Positions 33,343 through 42,660 of a DNA stretch of 62,709 nt are shown here, piece after piece (position 1 is the first letter of the stretch; each line of letters starts with the position of its first letter). The DNA comes from Spirochaetota bacterium (lineage in GTDB: Bacteria; Spirochaetota; Spirochaetia; Treponematales; Treponemataceae): positions 1 to 62,709 of the forward strand of contig JAEWMY010000014.1 of the NCBI GenBank assembly GCA_023393015.1, read 5' to 3'. Made by a program: the position numbers and the translations under genes. The notes under the pieces are model-generated. The model saw nothing but the letters and a program-made list of their open reading frames with translations, was not told where the DNA came from and did not search any database.

Positions 33343-35497
33343 CCTTTTTTATCTCCTCGTCATTTCGAATTTCACCGGCATCGCCGGCTTCCCCCGCATC
33401 CCCCGCGGAGAGGGCTCCCCGCGCGAGATCCGCGACCGACGTCGCCCGCGCGTCCCGTCCGTCGTCCGGGCTTCCCGCCCTCCGCGCCCGTTCCGCCTCG
33501 CGCGCCCCGAGAAGCGCCGGTATCGATTCCGCGATCGTCCGCGCGTCTTCGGGTCGTACGCGCGCGAGTTTCGCGAGCTCGTCGATTCCCCCGTCATCCC
33601 GCGTCGCGGCGAGAAGGCCCTCGAGCGAGCCGTACCGCGAAAGGAGGGCGGCGGCCTTTTTCGGCCCGATATTCGGCAGGGACTCGAAGGCGAGCCGGGT
33701 GTTTTCCTTCGTGCGAAGCCGTTGGTTTTTCGCCGTCGCGAACCGGTGGGTCTCGTCGCGCACTCGCTGCAGGAGCCTGAGGGCGTCGGAGCGTCGCGGC
33801 AGGCGGGCCGGCGTCGACGAGCCGGGAAGGTAGAGCTCCTCGTCGCGCTTGGCGAGCCCGACGATGGGTATGTCGAGTCCGAGCGAGTCGAGGACGCCGC
33901 GCACCGCGTTTACCTGTCCGATGCCGCCGTCGATCAGTACGAGATCCGGCATGTCGGCGCCCTCGTTCAGGAGGCGCGTGTAGCGCCGGCTCGTCACCTC
34001 GCGCATTGAGGCGAAGTCGTCGATGACGCCGTCAGTCGTGCGGAGGCGGAAGGTGCGGTATCCCTTGCGGTCGGGAACCCCGTCGAGGAAGGTGATGAGG
34101 CTCGCCACCGGGAGCCTCCCGCCGATATGCGCGATATCGAAGCCCTCTATGCGCGACGGTATGGCGGGGAGGCCGAGCACCGACTTGAGTTCCTCGAGCG
34201 CGGGATAGTCTCCGTGTTCCCTCAGCCGCCGTTGCGCGTCCTCGCGCGCGTTGAACGCGGCCATCGCCATCGCCGCCGCGTGCCGTTTTCCCCACGCGGC
34301 CGTTTCGCTCCGCAAGTTGGTCGCGTATACGCCGTTGTCCTCGGCCGCGGCGTCGGCCGCGGTGTCGGCCGCCGTGGCGGCGCGCGCTCCCGTTTCGGTC
34401 CGCGTTTCCGCGTCGACGGGCACGTCGGCGTCGGCAAGCCGGTCGACTGGGCGATCTATCCCGACGACGGCGAGCTCCGTGGAGACACCGAGACCGTCCG
34501 AGAGCCAGCGCGCGGCGAGGGTAAGCCCTTCCTCCGTCGGGACGAAGACTCGCGGGGGAACGGTCGCGGGATCGGTGTAGTAGGCCATCAGGAATTCGGG
34601 AAGGAGTTCCTCCTCGTCCTTGAGGCTCCGCGCGCGGTAGAGGTCGCGGGCCATGAGCCGGCCCGAGCGCATGCGAAGCACGGCGAAGGTGACCATGACC
34701 CCCTCGGCGGCCCAGGCGACGTAGTCGCGGGATTCGGGATCCATGTCGACGACGGCGTTTTGCCCGCGAAGGTCGGCGAGGGCCTTGAGTCCGTCGCGGA
34801 GGCGCGCGGCCTTTTCGAACCTGAGCTCCGAGGCGGCTTCCTTCATGAGCGTCTCGACGCGCGCGATCGTGTCCGAGCCCTCGCCGCCGAGCAGGAGGAC
34901 GATCTCCTCGAGCGAGGCGCGATAGTCCTCTTTCGATATTTTGCCGCAGCAGGGAGCGCTGCACCTTCCGATGTGGTAATAGAGGCACGGCGCTGTCCGT
35001 TTCTTGAGTACCTTGCACTGACGGACACGGTAATTACGGTTCACGAAATCGAGGAAGCCGTCGATCGCGGGGAGGTTCGGGAACGGCCCGAAATAGGACG
35101 CCCCGTCGTCGAGCACGCGCCTCGTGCGGTATATTCGGGGGAAGGGTTCGTTCGTTATCTTGATGACCGGATAGGTCTTTCCGTCCTTGAGGTTGATGTT
35201 GTAGCGCGGGTTGTGCTGCTTGATGAGGGTGTTTTCGAGCAGAAGCGCTTCATATTCGTTGTCGGTGGTGATATATTCAAGGGAATGCGCGCGCGAGACG
35301 AGAATCCGGGTTTTAAGGTCGCGGTTGGAGGTAAAATATGACGAAAGTCGGTTTTTCAGCGATTTTGCCTTGCCGACGTAGATTATCTGACCCGTTTCGT
35401 CCTTCCAGAGGTACACTCCGCTGGTTTTCGGGGCGTCGAGCGCGGTCGCGTGCAGTTTTTTGCGTGTCTCCGACTCCTCTTTCATTGGATTTATCAT
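33335..35497 (-). CDS. uvrC: Excinuclease ABC subunit C
   Basis: This 720-residue nuclease makes both incisions in nucleotide excision repair. It has an N-terminal GIY-YIG domain (TSGVYLWKDETGQIIYVGKAKS, residues 25-46, read as SGVYLWK then IIYVGKAK), a cysteine-rich linker (CKVLKKRTAPCLYYHIGRC), the UvrBC motif, the RNase H-like domain (FDIAHIGG, LVLIDGGIGQ) and a C-terminal helix-hairpin-helix (LPNIGPKKAAALLSRYG). It is about 100 residues longer than usual, owing to an Ala-rich insertion at about residues 355-392 and an acidic Gly/Ala tail. The start has a modest AGGA site. Confidence 0.97.
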   Translation of the reverse strand: MINPMKEESETRKKLHATALDAPKTSGVYLWKDETGQIIYVGKAKSLKNRLSSYFTSNRDLKTRILVSRAHSLEYITTDNEYEALLLENTLIKQHNPRYNINLKDGKTYPVIKITNEPFPRIYRTRRVLDDGASYFGPFPNLPAIDGFLDFVNRNYRVRQCKVLKKRTAPCLYYHIGRCSAPCCGKISKEDYRASLEEIVLLLGGEGSDTIARVETLMKEAASELRFEKAARLRDGLKALADLRGQNAVVDMDPESRDYVAWAAEGVMVTFAVLRMRSGRLMARDLYRARSLKDEEELLPEFLMAYYTDPATVPPRVFVPTEEGLTLAARWLSDGLGVSTELAVVGIDRPVDRLADADVPVDAETRTETGARAATAADTAADAAAEDNGVYATNLRSETAAWGKRHAAAMAMAAFNAREDAQRRLREHGDYPALEELKSVLGLPAIPSRIEGFDIAHIGGRLPVASLITFLDGVPDRKGYRTFRLRTTDGVIDDFASMREVTSRRYTRLLNEGADMPDLVLIDGGIGQVNAVRGVLDSLGLDIPIVGLAKRDEELYLPGSSTPARLPRRSDALRLLQRVRDETHRFATAKNQRLRTKENTRLAFESLPNIGPKKAAALLSRYGSLEGLLAATRDDGGIDELAKLARVRPEDARTIAESIPALLGAREAERARRAGSPDDGRDARATSVADLARGALSAGDAGEAGDAGEIRNDEEIKKDD

Positions 35498-35514
35498 ATC
35501 ATCCTGCCGATAGT

Positions 35515-35543
35515 CTGATAAGTAGCGGTATGTTCGGCACCAA
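35515..35543 (-). promoter_or_regulatory. Putative uvrC promoter
   Basis: On the minus strand TTGGTG (35538-35543), a 17-bp spacer and TATCAG (35515-35520) predict a start near 35508, about 11 bases before the uvrC ATG. The promoter extends into the divergent LamG-type gene. A GATAAG at 35517-35522 on the plus strand lies 7 bp before that gene's ATG but has no good -35. Confidence 0.45.
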
Positions 35544-37038
35544 ACGACGGTTGTTTTCAGCGTTTGTACTCTGTTGTATCCTCTTTTCCGCCGGCGCGGA
35601 TGAGCGGACCATCGTGCTCGGCGGCGAGTCGGGATGGAGCGCCCTTTCCGTGTCCCGAGGTATCGGTCGCGGAACGGGTCGGCTCGGACGCGAGGCCCTC
35701 GTGCTCGACTCGTCGCGCGGTTCCGCGGGATCTTCCGTCGACATGAGCCTTTCCTTCGACGATACGGCGATGGCGGACGGAGCGGGAAACTACGAGATCG
35801 TCCGCTCGACCCTGCATCCCGTCGGACAAAACAGGTCGCGTCACGGGTCCGGAGCGGCGCTCGCGATGGGCGAAGGGGCCGCGCTCGTCCTCCGCGGACG
35901 ACCCGGGAGCCTTTTTTCGACTCCCGGCGCGGCTGGTTCGTTCCGGATCGACTTTTGGCTGAAACCCGAGGTCGTCGACAACGGAGTTATCGTCTTTCGC
36001 TGGCGTTCGGCGCGTACCGGTTCTGATTCCTCCTATTACCAGTCGATCCGCGCCGGGATCATGAGAAACCGGCTTGAATGGAATTTCTCGAACGTCTGGA
36101 CGGACGCCTCGGGCAAGGGCGTCGAGGTATTCCTCCGCGGGCGCAAGAACCTCATCCCGGGGAAATGGGCCCATCACGAATTGAGCTTCGACGCCGTGTC
36201 GGGCCTCATCGAATATCGCCTTGACGGCACGGCCGAGGACATCCGCCATCTCACCTCGACGGGAACGGAGCGCGGGGACGTGTATTCCCCGATACTCGGC
36301 GCGCCCGCCGACGTCGAGCTCGCCGTCGGCTACTCCGGCCTCATCGACGAATTCCGCGTGGTGCGCGACGGGCCGATCGACCAGGACATCGACGTCCGGA
36401 CGGAACGGCTCGTGAAGTACCGGACCTCGGGAGGGCGCTTCGAGACCGTTCCCCTGGATACCGGCGGACTGGGCTCCGCGATACTCCGCGTCGACTGCGT
36501 CGCGACCCGGCCGCCCCGCACCGACGTGACCTTCTTCGTTCGGGCCGGAGACAATCACTTCGAGTGGACGGACGATTCCCCCGCCTGGATACCGGTTTCG
36601 TCGGGAGCGGAGATCCGCGGCGTGACGGGTCGGTTTTTCCAGGTGGCGGGTGAACTCTATCCCGACGGCGCGGGGTCGGCGACCCCGATCGTCTCCTCGG
36701 TAACCCTCGCGTGGAGACCCGACCCGCCGCCCCTGCCTCCGGCCCGCGTAATCGCGGAGGCCGGTGACGGATCGGTAACCGTCCGCTGGAACGCCTCGAT
36801 CGAGAGCGACACGGTGGGGTATCTCGTATATTTCGGATCGCGTTCGGGGGAGTATCTCGCGCCCTCGTCTCCGGTCGACGTCGGCGATCGGCTCGAGACG
36901 ACCGTCTCCGGCCTCGAGAACGGAAAGCCGTATTACTTCGCCGTGGCCGCCTACGACGCGGGCGGGCGCGCCCACACGGGCCCGCTTTCCGGCGAGACCT
37001 TCGCGCGGCCGCTGCCGGAATGGAGGCGCGCGAGATGA
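35530..37038 (+). CDS. Secreted LamG-like and fibronectin type III protein
   Basis: This 502-residue protein has a signal peptide (LFSAFVLCCILFSAGA, cut near residue 23). A concanavalin/LamG-like beta-sandwich (about residues 95-270, with SFRIDFWLKPEVVDNGVI and LIDEFRVVRDGPID) follows, then a middle beta domain, and a fibronectin type III domain at about 405-495 (PARVIAEAGDGSVTVRWNAS ... YYFAVAAYD). It probably binds carbohydrate or protein outside the inner membrane. The ATG at 35530 is the only start that gives a signal peptide. It is divergent from uvrC with 32 bp between starts and lies 24 bp upstream of the large TPR gene. Confidence 0.8.
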   Translation: MFGTKRRLFSAFVLCCILFSAGADERTIVLGGESGWSALSVSRGIGRGTGRLGREALVLDSSRGSAGSSVDMSLSFDDTAMADGAGNYEIVRSTLHPVGQNRSRHGSGAALAMGEGAALVLRGRPGSLFSTPGAAGSFRIDFWLKPEVVDNGVIVFRWRSARTGSDSSYYQSIRAGIMRNRLEWNFSNVWTDASGKGVEVFLRGRKNLIPGKWAHHELSFDAVSGLIEYRLDGTAEDIRHLTSTGTERGDVYSPILGAPADVELAVGYSGLIDEFRVVRDGPIDQDIDVRTERLVKYRTSGGRFETVPLDTGGLGSAILRVDCVATRPPRTDVTFFVRAGDNHFEWTDDSPAWIPVSSGAEIRGVTGRFFQVAGELYPDGAGSATPIVSSVTLAWRPDPPPLPPARVIAEAGDGSVTVRWNASIESDTVGYLVYFGSRSGEYLAPSSPVDVGDRLETTVSGLENGKPYYFAVAAYDAGGRAHTGPLSGETFARPLPEWRRAR

Positions 37039-37062
37039 TCATGACGCAACGTTGGAGTTTTC

Positions 37063-40044
37063 ATGGCTGATCAAACGGCTCTCGTCATCGAACGGGCGAA
37101 TTCCGCGCTAGTCGCGCGCGATTTTTCCTACGCGGAAAAAATCCTCCTCAACCTGCTCAGGCAGAACCCGAACGCGGTTGACGCGCTCACCGTGCTCGGA
37201 AGCGTGTATCTCCGCGCCGACCGTTACTCGAACGCGCTGTCCGTATTCCTCAAGCTTTCGGAACTCGAGCCGGGTAACGTCGACGTCCTCAACAACCTCG
37301 GGATCATCTACCGCAGGCTCGAGAAGTACGAGGCCTCGATAAAGGTCCTCACCGAGGCGCGCGAAACCGGCAGGGACTTCGAAACCGTTCTCTATAACCT
37401 CGGCAACACCTACAAGCAGATGGGCGACTACGAGCGCGCGGCGCTCTGCTTTTCCGAGGTTATCGACAAGAAACCCGACGACGTGCTCGCGTACAACCAC
37501 CTCGGCAGCATCCACGCCCTCTCGGGCAGGCACGACCTCGCGTTGCAGGCATACCGGCGCGGTTTGCAGATCGACCCGAACCATCCTTTCATACACTACA
37601 ACATGGCGCACAGCTACGACCTCCTCGCCCGTCCCGCCGAAGCCATCGGCGAGTACACTGCCGCCCTCAAGACGAAGCCCGGTTGGATCGAGGCCCTGCG
37701 GGACCTCGCCGCGCTTTACGCGCGCCAGAAGGACGAGGTCAGTTGCGTGGCCACGCTCAGGCGCGTGCTGGCGGTCGATCCCTCCGACGCGCGGGCCCTC
37801 ACCGAGCTCGGTTCCATCGCCGCGCGCGGCGGACGCGACGACGAGGCGCTCGGCTATTACCGCAAGGCGATCGCGAGCGACGCGAACTACGTCACGGCCG
37901 TCCTTTCGCTCGTCCAGCTCCTTGAGAAGCAGGGGAAATACGACGACGCCCTTTCGGAACTGCTCTCGGTCCGCGAGCGGAACCCGGACGCGGTCGAGGT
38001 GCTCATCAATCTCGCCCGCCTCTACGTCCGGCTCGAGCAGTATCCCGAGGCAAAGGGCGCGTTCCGTGACATCGACCGCGTCTCTCCCGACAACGTGGGC
38101 GCGCTCAGGCTCAAGGGGCGGATGTACGCCCAGCTCGGAGACAACGAACAGTCGGAACTCTGTTTCTCGCGCATCCTCGCCATCGATCCGGCGGGTATCG
38201 ATTTCCGAATCGATCTCGCCGAACAGCTCGTGCAGTCGGGCAAGCTCCAGGAGGCCGAGGAACAGCTTCTCGCGTACCTGAAGGAGCGACCCCGCGACCA
38301 CTCCGTGCGCGTCTCGCTCGGGCAGCTCTACGAAAGCATGGGCGACAACGACCGCGCCCTTTCCGCGTACCGTGAGGCGCTCGCGGCCGACCCCGAGAAT
38401 ATCGAGGCGCGCGCCGCGCTTTCCGTTCTCTTCCAGAGAACCGGCAGGAACGCCGACGCGGTAAACCTCGCCGACGAGATCGTCAACCTGCAGGGCAGGC
38501 GCGCGACCGAGGAGGACCTTTCGAACCTCTCCGAGTCGCTAGAGCTCTACGAGCAGGCCGTGACGAGTTACGGTTCGAAGAACCCGGCGGCGCTCGGGAG
38601 GAACCTCGAGCTGTTGCGCCTCAGGTCCATCCCGGACGAGGGCCTCGAGGAGGACCCCGCCCGAGCCGCGGCGGACGATCGGGCGTTCATTCCCGTCGAC
38701 GAGGAAACCGACCCGATGAACCTCATCGAGGACGACGAGATCGTCGAGGACGAGGAGATGCCGTTCGACGAGTTGATCGCCTCCGACGAGGAGATAGACG
38801 ACGCGATCGACGATACCTTCGAGGATCTCGTCGGGTTCGAGGAGCCGCTCGAGGCCCCGCCTTCGTACGAGACGCAAGAGCCCGCGGGCGGCGGCGAGGA
38901 CCTTCCCGACTCGGAGATGAGCCTTCCCTCCGATTACGGGGACGCGGGAGCCGACGGAACCGAGCTGAGCGAGGAAGACGAGTCCATCGACGATTTCGGC
39001 GGCACCTCCGCCGACGGCTCGTATCCCGGCGACGACCGTCGCGAATCGCCGTCGCCCGACTATCCTTCCCCGTCGGACAACGCGCCCTCCCGCGGCTATC
39101 CCCCGGCAGGCGACAATTCTCCGTCGCGCGACGAGTCGAACCGTCCGCGCTCCGACGCGGAAGACGAACCGTCTCCCCGCTTCGACGAGACGCTTGACCT
39201 TCCCGCCGAAACGCCGGCGCTGGCCCGGGGAGGCGCCGGACCGTTCCCTCCGCGAGCCGACCGCGGTCCCGAGCCTTCCGGTTTTCCTTCGTCGTACCCT
39301 CCGTCGTATCCGCAGTCATACCCGCCGTACGTACCCGCGCGCGACGACCTGCGGGAGCCGCGCCGCGGCGCTGACGAAGCCGACGCGCGCCCGCGCGGAG
39401 ACGAGGCGGGCGGGGATGCCCCGCTCGAGGATATCGAGCTTTCGCAGCCCGATTCGGGTTTTTCCCCCGACGACGACGCGGCGCTTTCCGCTTCCGGCGA
39501 ATCCGTCGAGGCGGCCGACGAGGCCGACGAGGCGGGCGAGGCGGGCGAGGCGGGCGGGAAGACTCGTCCCCCGAAGCGCTTCGGGCTTCCCATCGGGACC
39601 CCGGTCATCAGCCCTCCCGCGCTCGACGAGATACTCTCCGGTATGCCGGGCAAGGACGTGCTCGCCCTGTTCAGCTATCTCAAGTCGGCGACGATGTCGC
39701 TTCCCGACGATATTCTCGCGGATTTCCTTCTCAGCGAAGAGCGGGTACAGCTCGAGTATGTCATCGATCGTCTGGCGGGAAAGCCCGGATTGAGAAGTTC
39801 GGTGATGGCGCGACGGATTCGCGAGGGCCTTTCCGCGCTGCGCGGCGCGGCGCGTGGCGACGGAACGTCGCTCGGGGGAATCCCTCTCGACGGTCGGTTG
39901 CGCGCCGCGCTCGCCGAGCGTATCGACGAGTCCTTCGCGTACCTGGAGTCGCTCGCCGAGGAGCTCCCCGACCGCGGCTTCGCCGTAACGATGAAAAACC
40001 GCCTCGAGCGCGTCCGCGAACGGCTCTCGGCCGAGGCGATGTAG
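37063..40044 (+). CDS. Large TPR protein with acidic disordered region
   Basis: This 993-residue protein has no signal peptide or membrane segment. Residues 1-470 are about a dozen consecutive tetratricopeptide repeats (for example VDVLNNLGIIYRRLEKYEASI and ETVLYNLGNTYKQMGDYERAA). Residues about 530-830 are strongly acidic and Pro/Ser-rich with SYPPSYPQSYPPY and EADEAGEAGEAGG repeats, certainly disordered. A conserved-looking helical domain (about 855-990, GMPGKDVLALFSYLKSATMSLPDD) closes it. Role unknown; a scaffold for protein complexes is likely. It follows the secreted LamG-type gene by 24 bp with a TTGGAG ribosome site. Confidence 0.82.
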   Translation: MADQTALVIERANSALVARDFSYAEKILLNLLRQNPNAVDALTVLGSVYLRADRYSNALSVFLKLSELEPGNVDVLNNLGIIYRRLEKYEASIKVLTEARETGRDFETVLYNLGNTYKQMGDYERAALCFSEVIDKKPDDVLAYNHLGSIHALSGRHDLALQAYRRGLQIDPNHPFIHYNMAHSYDLLARPAEAIGEYTAALKTKPGWIEALRDLAALYARQKDEVSCVATLRRVLAVDPSDARALTELGSIAARGGRDDEALGYYRKAIASDANYVTAVLSLVQLLEKQGKYDDALSELLSVRERNPDAVEVLINLARLYVRLEQYPEAKGAFRDIDRVSPDNVGALRLKGRMYAQLGDNEQSELCFSRILAIDPAGIDFRIDLAEQLVQSGKLQEAEEQLLAYLKERPRDHSVRVSLGQLYESMGDNDRALSAYREALAADPENIEARAALSVLFQRTGRNADAVNLADEIVNLQGRRATEEDLSNLSESLELYEQAVTSYGSKNPAALGRNLELLRLRSIPDEGLEEDPARAAADDRAFIPVDEETDPMNLIEDDEIVEDEEMPFDELIASDEEIDDAIDDTFEDLVGFEEPLEAPPSYETQEPAGGGEDLPDSEMSLPSDYGDAGADGTELSEEDESIDDFGGTSADGSYPGDDRRESPSPDYPSPSDNAPSRGYPPAGDNSPSRDESNRPRSDAEDEPSPRFDETLDLPAETPALARGGAGPFPPRADRGPEPSGFPSSYPPSYPQSYPPYVPARDDLREPRRGADEADARPRGDEAGGDAPLEDIELSQPDSGFSPDDDAALSASGESVEAADEADEAGEAGEAGGKTRPPKRFGLPIGTPVISPPALDEILSGMPGKDVLALFSYLKSATMSLPDDILADFLLSEERVQLEYVIDRLAGKPGLRSSVMARRIREGLSALRGAARGDGTSLGGIPLDGRLRAALAERIDESFAYLESLAEELPDRGFAVTMKNRLERVRERLSAEAM

Positions 40045-40056
40045 CCGCTTCCCGGA

Positions 40057-41184
40057 TCAGATCCTGATGACGCGCGATCGCGTCAACACGCGGTTTCCCG
40101 TTTCCGTGATGAGCACGTCGTTCTCGAGCCTGCAGCCGCCGTGCTTCGGGTCATAGAGCCCGGGCTCGAGCGTCACCACCATCCCCGGCTCGAATACCCA
40201 CGAGTTGTCTTCGCGGTTCCGTATCGCCGGCCCTTCGTGGGGCTCGAGTCCGATCCCGTGCCCGAGGGCGTGCGGCATCGTCTTGTTCGCCTTGCGGAAC
40301 AGCTCGTCCACCGCGAGGCTCGCCTCGCGCGTCGCGACGCCGGGTTTATAGAGCTCGAGGGCCGCGTCATACGCCTTCTCAACGAGCTTGACGAGTTTCT
40401 TCTGGGGGGCGGTCAGTTCTCCCGAGGCGATCGTCAGCGTGACGTCGCTCGTATAGCCTTCCACGACCACGCCGAAGTCCAGGATCGAAAGTCCGGGGCC
40501 GGGAAACTCGAAGTCGGTATAGGCGGGGAACGGGTGGATGCAATAGCTTCGCTTCGGTCCCGCCGCGAGCGTTTCGAATCCCGTTCGTTCGCCGCCTTCG
40601 GCCTCGCGCGCGAGGCGTTCTATGAACAGCGCGGCGTCAAGCTCGGTCCGTATCGAGCCCTTCGTAACCGCCCGCTCCACCTCGTCGATTATCCCGTCGG
40701 TGATCGAGCAGGCGAGTTCGAGGTATTCGAGCTCGTCGGGTCCCTTGATCGAGCGCATGCGAGCGATCTCGGCGCTCGCGCCTCCCTCTTCCCGGCACAG
40801 GACGTCGTACTCGAAGAGGGCCTCCACGTAGCGGAGAAAGAGGGGATAAGGCGTTCCCGAGGGAATCTCGACGCGCGACTTCGGCGGAACGCCGATCCTG
40901 CTCGTGAGGGTACGCACCGCCTCGACGGGGTGCCTGCCGAATTCGCTGTACGGAACGATGAGCTCGACGTCGGCGAGCCGTTCAGCCAGGTTCACGTCCC
41001 AGGGGCACAGTACGGCGTGTCCCGTTACCGTAATGAAAAGGATCGCGTCCGAAGGATGTCCGGAGAAATACCGCATCGCGGGATCCCTCCTGCCTTCCGT
41101 GTCCTCGAGCATGATGACCGCTATGCTGTTTCGCGCCATCCAGGTGACGAGGTCGGCGCGGCGCTTTCTGTATTGGGCTTCCAT
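40057..41184 (-). CDS. M24 family metallopeptidase (Xaa-Pro aminopeptidase-like)
   Basis: This 375-residue cytosolic enzyme should remove N-terminal residues next to proline. The creatinase-like N-terminal domain comes first. The pita-bread domain follows with its five metal ligands: Asp pair in LDFGVVVEGYTSDVTLTI, His in HALGHGIGLEPHEGP, and Glu pair in VTLEPGLYDPKHGGCRLEND. Length fits PepQ/PepP proteins. The start at 41184 has no Shine-Dalgarno but lies 8 bp after a TATATT hexamer. It converges on the TPR gene and diverges from a transporter gene. Confidence 0.9.
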   Translation of the reverse strand: MEAQYRKRRADLVTWMARNSIAVIMLEDTEGRRDPAMRYFSGHPSDAILFITVTGHAVLCPWDVNLAERLADVELIVPYSEFGRHPVEAVRTLTSRIGVPPKSRVEIPSGTPYPLFLRYVEALFEYDVLCREEGGASAEIARMRSIKGPDELEYLELACSITDGIIDEVERAVTKGSIRTELDAALFIERLAREAEGGERTGFETLAAGPKRSYCIHPFPAYTDFEFPGPGLSILDFGVVVEGYTSDVTLTIASGELTAPQKKLVKLVEKAYDAALELYKPGVATREASLAVDELFRKANKTMPHALGHGIGLEPHEGPAIRNREDNSWVFEPGMVVTLEPGLYDPKHGGCRLENDVLITETGNRVLTRSRVIRI

Positions 41185-41192
41185 AGGAAGTC

Positions 41193-41222
41193 AATATACC
41201 CCTATTTCTTTGACAGGGTAAA
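41193..41222 (-). promoter_or_regulatory. Putative near-leaderless promoter of the M24 peptidase gene
   Basis: On the minus strand TTTACC (41217-41222), an 18-bp spacer and TATATT (41193-41198) end 8 bp before the ATG. It overlaps the divergent transporter promoter at 41210-41238. Confidence 0.45.
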
Positions 41223-41238
41223 GCAAATATACTATGAT
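41210..41238 (+). promoter_or_regulatory. Promoter of the GPH-type transporter gene
   Basis: A perfect TTGACA (41210-41215), a 17-bp spacer and TATGAT (41233-41238) predict a start near 41245 and a leader of about 23 bases to the GTG. Confidence 0.65.
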
Positions 41239-41267
41239 TACGTTCAAATGCTTTCCGGGGGCCATAC

Positions 41268-42653
41268 GTGGACGTATCTATCGGCAAAAAAACAGTCTAT
41301 GTCCTCGGTCAGTTCGGTATGGTACTGTGCGCCTACGGCGCGGGGAAACTGTTCCTTTCGTTTTACGTGCCGGACGGTTCTCCGATCTTTCCCGTCTACG
41401 TTTCCCAGGGGTACATCGCCGGGCTCTTCACGGTCGCGGGAATCATCGTCGCGCTGATGCGCCTCGTCGATCTCCTGTCGGGGCCCGTCGCCGGATGGCT
41501 TTCCGACCGTCGTCCCGTACGGGACGGCAGGCGTACGCGTTTCATGTCGGTCGCCGCGATACCGCTCGCCCTTTTTTCCGCGCTCGTCTTCTTTCCCCCC
41601 GCGCGCAACGCCCTGACCCTGAACGCCGTCGCGGTCGCCGTCGTCGGCATCCTGTTTTACGCGAGCCTTTCCCTCTACGCGGTTCCCTACCTCGCGCTGA
41701 TCCCGGCGCTCGGAAGGCGATCCCGCGATCGCGTCTTTCTTTCGGCCGCGCTCGCCTCCGTCACGGCCCTCGCTTCCCTTCTCGGGAATCGCGTGTATAC
41801 CCTCATGGATCTCGCCGTCACGCGTTTCGGCCTCGGGCCGCTCGCCTCGTTCCGGCTCGTCATCGCGGCTTTCGCCGTCGCGGGAGGGATAGCGATGCTC
41901 GCGCCCGCCCTCGTTCTCGACGAACCGGAGGCGCGCGAGGGTTCCGAAAGGGACGAGAAGGACGCCCGGCGCGAGCCGTTTTCCTCGTCGCTCTCCGCGG
42001 TCCTTTCCGACCGCCATTTCAAGTCCTACCTTTTTTCCGACGCGATGTTCCGCGTGGCGGCCGCGTGCGTGATCACCGGTTTTTCCTGGTACGTAACGGT
42101 GTTGCTGTCCCTTCCCCGGCGATCGGCCGACCTGTTCCTTCTCCTCGTCTTCTTCTCCAATCTCGCCCTCTACTTTCCGGTGTGCGCCGCCTCGCGTCGC
42201 CTCGGCAAGCGGAAGGTCCTGTTCATCGCCTTCCTGCTCATGATCGCGGCCCTCGCGTGCGCGGCCTTCGCCGGGAAGTATTCCGTCTCGGCGACCGTTC
42301 AGGGAATGATGCTTTCCCTCGCGGTATCTGTGCCCTACGCGGTGTTCTCGGTATTGCCGAACGCCGTGGTGGCGGACCTTTCCGTGGCGTCGGAACGCAA
42401 GACGGGCAGGGATCGCGCGGGCGCGTATTTCGGCGTGCATCAATTCGTGACGCGGTCGGGCGAGCTCGCCGCAGGGATAATCGTCCCGGTGTTCCTCTCG
42501 ATGCGACACGTTTCGGGGCGGGGCGAGACGCCCTCTTCTGCGTCCCTCCGCGCGACGATCGTCGTCGCCGCCTGTTTTCTCGTCGTCGGTTTCGTCTCGC
42601 TGTTCGGCTACCGGGAAAAAGAGGTAACCGCCGTCCTCGAGGACGAGTCCTGA
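41268..42653 (+). CDS. GPH/MFS-type cation symporter
   Basis: This 461-residue inner-membrane transporter has about 12 membrane segments. The segment 2-3 loop reads MRLVDLLSGPVAGWLSDRRPVRDGRRTRFMSV, matching the glycoside-pentoside-hexuronide symporter pattern (Asp in RLVDLLSGP and the basic RDGRRTRF loop). The likely substrate is a sugar or glycoside moved with sodium or protons, but this cannot be determined. The GTG at 41268 is the first start after the promoter; only a weak GGGGG ribosome site precedes it. The gene converges with murJ, 7 bp apart. Confidence 0.85.
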   Translation: MDVSIGKKTVYVLGQFGMVLCAYGAGKLFLSFYVPDGSPIFPVYVSQGYIAGLFTVAGIIVALMRLVDLLSGPVAGWLSDRRPVRDGRRTRFMSVAAIPLALFSALVFFPPARNALTLNAVAVAVVGILFYASLSLYAVPYLALIPALGRRSRDRVFLSAALASVTALASLLGNRVYTLMDLAVTRFGLGPLASFRLVIAAFAVAGGIAMLAPALVLDEPEAREGSERDEKDARREPFSSSLSAVLSDRHFKSYLFSDAMFRVAAACVITGFSWYVTVLLSLPRRSADLFLLLVFFSNLALYFPVCAASRRLGKRKVLFIAFLLMIAALACAAFAGKYSVSATVQGMMLSLAVSVPYAVFSVLPNAVVADLSVASERKTGRDRAGAYFGVHQFVTRSGELAAGIIVPVFLSMRHVSGRGETPSSASLRATIVVAACFLVVGFVSLFGYREKEVTAVLEDES

Positions 42654-42660
42654 AACCGGT

